Origin: Brumimicrobium sp035497735
GTDB taxonomy: Bacteria > Bacteroidota > Bacteroidia > Flavobacteriales_D > Crocinitomicaceae
Length of the DNA stretch: 64,000 nt
NCBI GenBank assembly: GCA_035497735.1
Contig: DATJCX010000040.1
Span: 26,748-90,747 of the forward strand
Direction: 5' to 3'
Below are positions 63,882-64,000 of the stretch, piece by piece (positions within the stretch are counted from its first letter, which is position 1; each line of letters opens with the position of its first letter). Below the pieces are notes generated by a model. The model did not search any database and had not been told where the DNA came from. It saw nothing but the letters and a program-made list of their open reading frames with translations. Both the position numbers and the translations under genes were made by a program.

Positions 63882-64000
63882 AACTTACTTATAACCTACC
63901 AAAAGGTTGGATTAGTTGACGGAGTCCGACCCAAAACCCAACTTATTTGATAAAAGTTAACAATTTCAAATATAACCATAAATCTCTATAAATCCTCAAA
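63882..64000 (-). repeat. 119-bp attI-like segment, right copy of the inverted repeat
   Basis: Reverse complement of 53200-53318 with one mismatch. Read on the minus strand from the window edge, it starts with the codons FEDL and a stop (64000-63986), so the end of a second recombinase gene lies at the edge and its body beyond. It ends at AAGTAAGTT, after which the right array begins. Confidence 0.9.

Noticed and set aside
53200..64000. Composite transposon bounded by the 119-bp inverted repeat
   Set aside because: The repeat contains the tail of a tyrosine recombinase and sits inside the arrays' heads, no transposase or target-site duplication is visible, and the internal units show cassette-type core pairing.
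53200..64000. CRISPR array
   Set aside because: The repeats are long imperfect palindromes 0.9-3 kb apart with genes between them, not short direct repeats with unique spacers, and no cas gene is present.

Overview
The window is chromosomal DNA of a low-GC member of the Bacteroidota, most likely of the order Flavobacteriales (inference). Support: type IX secretion C-terminal domains (gliding-motility CHU_C type and type A sorting type), a SprB-type repeat protein, DUF2723 and DUF5686 proteins, a typical Bacteroidota cytochrome oxidase assembly operon, and many upstream sequences with the Bacteroidota -7 promoter box TAnnTTTG, several of which abut the start codon.

Layout. 1-5.8 kb: a very large secreted protein (its end lies outside the window) behind an outer-membrane barrel gene, on the minus strand. 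6-18 kb: housekeeping genes (aspartate kinase, uvrC, a 2-hydroxyacid dehydrogenase, DUF3108, DUF4286, rsmA, a GT9 heptosyltransferase, DUF2723, polysaccharide deacetylase). tRNA-Phe at 18.2 kb. 18.5-25.4 kb: coaX, an outer-membrane protein, a TPR protein, lptC, a small membrane protein, DUF5686. 25.5-29.6 kb: sucA-sucB. tRNA-Leu at 30.6 kb. 31-33.8 kb: a TonB-dependent receptor under a TPP riboswitch, so a probable thiamine importer. 33.8-39.2 kb: ctaB, two subunit III genes, subunit IV, two SCO-like proteins and DUF420, the assembly and small-subunit part of a cytochrome oxidase. 39.4-52.6 kb: a PLP decarboxylase, small membrane proteins, an enoyl-CoA hydratase, ComF, a CHU_C surface protein, an ABC ATPase with a permease-M1 peptidase fusion, an EamA exporter, an ArsC-like protein and fructose-bisphosphatase.

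52.7-64.0 kb is different: an integron-like cassette region. It begins with a decayed tyrosine recombinase gene. A 119-bp candidate attI-like segment follows, then five forward cassettes. Each is bounded by a GTT core and ends with a 133-136 bp imperfect palindrome, the fifth cut short. The RYYYAAC-like inverse core at the start of each palindrome is the reverse complement of the core at that cassette's own leading edge; this holds over 8 or more bases for 6 of the 7 cassettes. From the right edge a second array runs on the minus strand, headed by a copy of the same 119-bp segment with a single mismatch. That copy starts with the last codons of another recombinase gene, which must lie just outside the window. 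The two arrays converge at about 61.1 kb, where a 5'-truncated KilA-N gene and a restriction-enzyme-like fragment sit. Cargo is mostly secreted proteins and lipoproteins of unknown function, plus a WG-repeat protein, an SBBP-repeat type IX substrate, a Crp/Fnr-like regulator and a short-chain dehydrogenase.
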